Below are positions 61,780-64,000 of a DNA stretch of 64,000 nt, piece after piece; the stretch's first letter is position 1, and every line of letters starts with the position of its first letter. This DNA is from Nitrospira sp. (GTDB lineage: Bacteria > Nitrospirota > Nitrospiria > Nitrospirales > Nitrospiraceae): NCBI GenBank assembly GCA_018242725.1, contig JAFEBI010000008.1:154311-218310 (forward strand), given 5' to 3'. The position numbers were made by a program, and so were the translations under genes. The notes under the pieces were generated by a model. The model was not told where the DNA came from. It did not search any database and saw only the letters and a list, made by a program, of their open reading frames with translations.

Positions 61780-62895
61780 ATGCCAAGCCTGGGCGTTCGT
61801 CTCCAGTTATTGATCGGCCCCACGATTGCCGTTCCCGCACCCTATCCGGTGATGGAGGCGCTGACCGACGTGGAAGTCACAAACCGAGATCAAGATTTCG
61901 ATGGGTTTAAGCTGTCGTTCAGTCTGGGGAAGGAAACGATTCTCGACTATGGCCTTTTGCTCAGCGGGCTGCTCGATCCGCCGAGCCGGGTCATTATTCA
62001 GGTGTTTATCGGGGTGCTCCCGCAAGTTTTGATCGACGGCATCATCACCAATCATCAGATCGCTCCCAGCAATCGGCCGGGGGAGTCCACCTTGACGGTC
62101 TATGGGAAGGATATCAGCCTGAAACTCAGCCTGGAGGAGAAGAACGCAACCTTCCCTAACCAGACTGATTCGGTCATCGTGACTCGACTGATCGCCGACT
62201 ATCCGACGCTGGGTCTGGTGCCTCGTGTGACGCCCACGACGGATGTGCCGATTCAGGTGGAGCGGGTTCCATCTCAGCACCGCAGCGATCTTGATCAGAT
62301 CCGAGAACTCGCACAGCGAAACGGCTTCGTGTTTTACATCGAGCCGACTGTGATGCCTGGTGTCAATGATGCCTACTGGGGTCTCGACAATCGATTGGGG
62401 TTGCCGCAACCGGCGCTCACGATGAATATGGGGGCCGATACGAACGTGGATCAACCCATGTCGTTCAGCTTTGATGCGCTGGGTCCGGCAGAGCCACAAG
62501 TCACGATTCTGGAGCCGTTCACCAAGCGACCGATTTCCATTCCGCTACCCAGCGGCTTGCATCCACCCTTAGCTCGGCAACCGGCCAGTTCGTTGCGGAA
62601 GACGTTGCCGAGGAATACAGCCAATCTCAATCCGATCCAGGCTGCGCTACGAGGCCTCTCCACGGCCAGTCAATCGTCGGATGCGGTGACGGCGACAGGA
62701 GAAGTGGATGCGGTGCGGTACGGACGAGTCTTACGGTCACGTCGATTGGTTGGAGTCCGTGGTGTGGGGCAGAGCTACGACGGCATGTATTACGTGCAGG
62801 AAGTGACGCATCGGATCAAGCGCGGGGAGTACAAGCAGAACTTTTCACTCAGACGTGAAGGCCGTGGTGCCTTGACTCCTGTGGTGGTGCCATGA
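61780..62895 (+). CDS. Baseplate hub protein, gpD/VgrG N-terminal type (Pvc8-like)
   Basis: A 371-residue hub protein. VTNRDQDFDGFKLSFSLGKE, VFIGVLPQVLIDGIITNHQ, LTVYGKDISLKLSLEEK and LDQIRELAQRNGFVFYIEP are the conserved beta-barrel segments of late-control D/VgrG-type hubs. The C-terminus (YYVQEVTHRIKRGEYKQNFSLRR) is typical. It forms the trimeric hub on which spike and tube sit. Here the spike is a separate gene. Overlaps by ATGA with the spike gene. Confidence 0.93.
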   Translation: MPSLGVRLQLLIGPTIAVPAPYPVMEALTDVEVTNRDQDFDGFKLSFSLGKETILDYGLLLSGLLDPPSRVIIQVFIGVLPQVLIDGIITNHQIAPSNRPGESTLTVYGKDISLKLSLEEKNATFPNQTDSVIVTRLIADYPTLGLVPRVTPTTDVPIQVERVPSQHRSDLDQIRELAQRNGFVFYIEPTVMPGVNDAYWGLDNRLGLPQPALTMNMGADTNVDQPMSFSFDALGPAEPQVTILEPFTKRPISIPLPSGLHPPLARQPASSLRKTLPRNTANLNPIQAALRGLSTASQSSDAVTATGEVDAVRYGRVLRSRRLVGVRGVGQSYDGMYYVQEVTHRIKRGEYKQNFSLRREGRGALTPVVVP

Positions 62896-63389
62896 GCGGG
62901 CAGGGCGCACCGTTTTATGGAAAATTTCGTGGCGTGGTGTCCGACAACCGCGATCCACTGATGCTGGGACGAATCCGTGCGAAGGTGCAGGATGTGTTCG
63001 GCGAACAGGAGAGTGGGTGGGCCCTTCCGGCTCTGCCTTATGCCGGGAAGAACGTCGGGCTCTTTCTCATTCCGCCGACGGATGCGTCGGTCTGGATCGA
63101 GTTCGAGCACGGGGATCCCGAATATCCGATTTGGACCGGGTGTTTTTGGGCGCAGGGGGAGCTGCCGGCATCGCCGGCGGTGGCTGAGATGAAGGTGCTG
63201 AAGACCGATGCGGGAACCATCACACTGAACGATGTGACTGGTGCAGGGGGCATCACGATCGAGACGACCGCAGGCATGAAAATCGTGATGAATGCAATGG
63301 GGCTCGAAATCACCAATGGCCAGAATGCCAGCATCAAACTTACTGGTCCACAGGTATCCGTCAATAGCGGCGCCTTGGAGGTCACGTAA
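62892..63389 (+). CDS. Baseplate spike protein (gpV/gp5 type)
   Basis: A 165-residue protein with an OB-fold start (KFRGVVSDNRDPLMLGRIRAKVQ, GWALPALPYAGKNVGLFLIPPTDASVWIEFEHGD) followed by short beta-helix repeats (TITLNDVTGAGGITIETTAGMKI). It forms the triangular spike below the hub. Its stop overlaps the ATG of the PAAR-like gene (TAATG). Confidence 0.94.
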   Translation: MSGQGAPFYGKFRGVVSDNRDPLMLGRIRAKVQDVFGEQESGWALPALPYAGKNVGLFLIPPTDASVWIEFEHGDPEYPIWTGCFWAQGELPASPAVAEMKVLKTDAGTITLNDVTGAGGITIETTAGMKIVMNAMGLEITNGQNASIKLTGPQVSVNSGALEVT

Positions 63390-63709
63390 TGCCGGGGTAT
63401 TTCCTGCATATGGGGGCAACCGTGCTCTGTCTGCATGCGGGACAGGCCCAAGCGACGGCACCCAACCCACGGGTGAAGGTCAGTGGACAAATGGTGGTGA
63501 CCCAATCGGCTCCACATATGGTGGCCGGGTGCCCGTTTAATGTCGGGGTCAGTCCGAGTCCCTGTGTCACGGCGCAGTGGGTGACCGCGGCTTTGCGTGT
63601 GAAGGCTGGGGGAGTCCCGGTGCTGCTGCAAGACAGTCAGGCGATCTGTGCACCAAATGGGACCGGTGTCAATATCGTCGTGACGCAGATACGTGTCAGG
63701 GGGAATTAA
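63389..63709 (+). CDS. PAAR-like tip protein
   Basis: A 106-residue protein, rich in Cys, His and Val, with paired blocks FLHMGATVLCLHAG, VSGQMVVTQSAPHMVAGCPF and GVPVLLQDSQAICAPNGTG. This is the conical metal-binding tip pattern of Pvc10-like/PAAR-like proteins that sharpen the spike. It overlaps the spike gene and the next gene by TAATG. Confidence 0.88.
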   Translation: MPGYFLHMGATVLCLHAGQAQATAPNPRVKVSGQMVVTQSAPHMVAGCPFNVGVSPSPCVTAQWVTAALRVKAGGVPVLLQDSQAICAPNGTGVNIVVTQIRVRGN

Positions 63710-64000
63710 TGAATATCGACTATCCCTTTCATTTCGATCGTGTGGGGCGTACGGCCACGACGGGTGAGGCCGATCATATCCGCGACATGATCGAAGAATT
63801 TCTGTTCACTAATCCCGGTGAACGCGTCAACCGGCCAGATTTCGGCAGCGGCCTGTTGCAGATGGTTTTTGCACCAAACAATTCTGAACTGGCTGCTGCG
63901 CTGCAGTTTACCGTTCAGGCAGGCCTGCAACGGTGGCTCGGTGATCTCATCGTGGTCGAACGGCTGGATGTGACGAGCAACGACCAGGAAGGCCGACTCA
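63709..64000 (+). CDS. gp25-like baseplate wedge protein, partial at the window end
   Basis: The first 97 codons of a gp25/GPW-type wedge: YPFHFDRVGRTATTGEADHIRDMIEE, EFLFTNPGERVNRPDFGSGL and VFAPNNSELAAALQFTVQAGLQRWLGD are diagnostic. The frame runs past 64000. It nucleates sheath assembly at the baseplate. The rest of the baseplate wedge and tail-fibre genes are expected downstream, outside this window. Confidence 0.95.
   Translation, partial: MNIDYPFHFDRVGRTATTGEADHIRDMIEEFLFTNPGERVNRPDFGSGLLQMVFAPNNSELAAALQFTVQAGLQRWLGDLIVVERLDVTSNDQEGRL

Noticed and set aside
46934-64000. Reading the locus as an ordinary prophage tail
   Set aside because: No capsid, portal, terminase, integrase or lysis genes are visible, while DUF4255, the Pvc15-like ATPase and DUF4157 proteins are typical of extracellular systems; the part beyond 64000 is unseen.

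Overview
The window looks like chromosomal DNA of a Nitrospira-like bacterium (phylum Nitrospirota). This is an inference from moderate-to-high GC, the mix of lipoproteins, NDH-2 dehydrogenases, a molybdenum oxidoreductase with a cytochrome b, and sigma-54/ECF regulators. No nitrite or ammonia oxidation gene and no rRNA or tRNA gene is visible, so the assignment is provisional.

Layout. 1-12 kb: a hybrid histidine kinase, a DsbA-like oxidoreductase, a 3-hydroxyisobutyrate dehydrogenase-like enzyme, lipoproteins, MsrB, a lipocalin, two tandem NDH-2 paralogues, and a hypothetical gene frameshifted in a G6 run. 12.5-16.5 kb: a sigma-54 activator followed by a good -24/-12 promoter driving STAS, ECF sigma and zinc-finger anti-sigma genes, with an inverted repeat about 140 bp upstream of the predicted start; this reads as a regulatory cascade. 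16.5-20 kb: a decayed YHS gene, a Met/Lys-repeat exported protein, a cytochrome b plus a sulfite-oxidase-fold molybdoenzyme, and a glycosyltransferase. 20.3-24.7 kb: a large Lhr-type helicase carrying low-complexity insertions. 24.9-32 kb: small exported proteins, a decayed NTF2-like gene, duplicated small transcription units and terminators. 32-41 kb: a lipoprotein, P450, MFS transporter, lytic transglycosylase and a methyltransferase-glycosyltransferase fusion. 41-45 kb: ndk, gcvH, lpdA, a ComEA-like protein and tyrS, the last three overlapping.

45.6-64 kb: two degenerate receiver-domain proteins and then the most notable part, a contractile injection system (extracellular CIS type) running off the window end. 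It encodes sheath, tube, a gp26-like chaperone, a disordered protein, a DUF4255 protein, an AAA+ ATPase, a small accessory protein, three DUF4157 proteins (candidate cargo), a CIS tube/adaptor protein, a LysM protein, hub, spike, PAAR-like tip and gp25-like baseplate wedge. Structural genes mostly overlap by ATGA or TAATG; the cargo block between ATPase and adaptor is loosely spaced, partly AT-richer, and holds a truncated copy of the adaptor gene. One cargo candidate carries a motif with the spacing of zinc-dependent phospholipases C.

The sequence therefore joins an ordinary housekeeping and envelope region to an injection machine with a visibly remodelled payload cassette, and contains several decaying genes (YHS, NTF2-like, adaptor fragment, frameshifted hypothetical).
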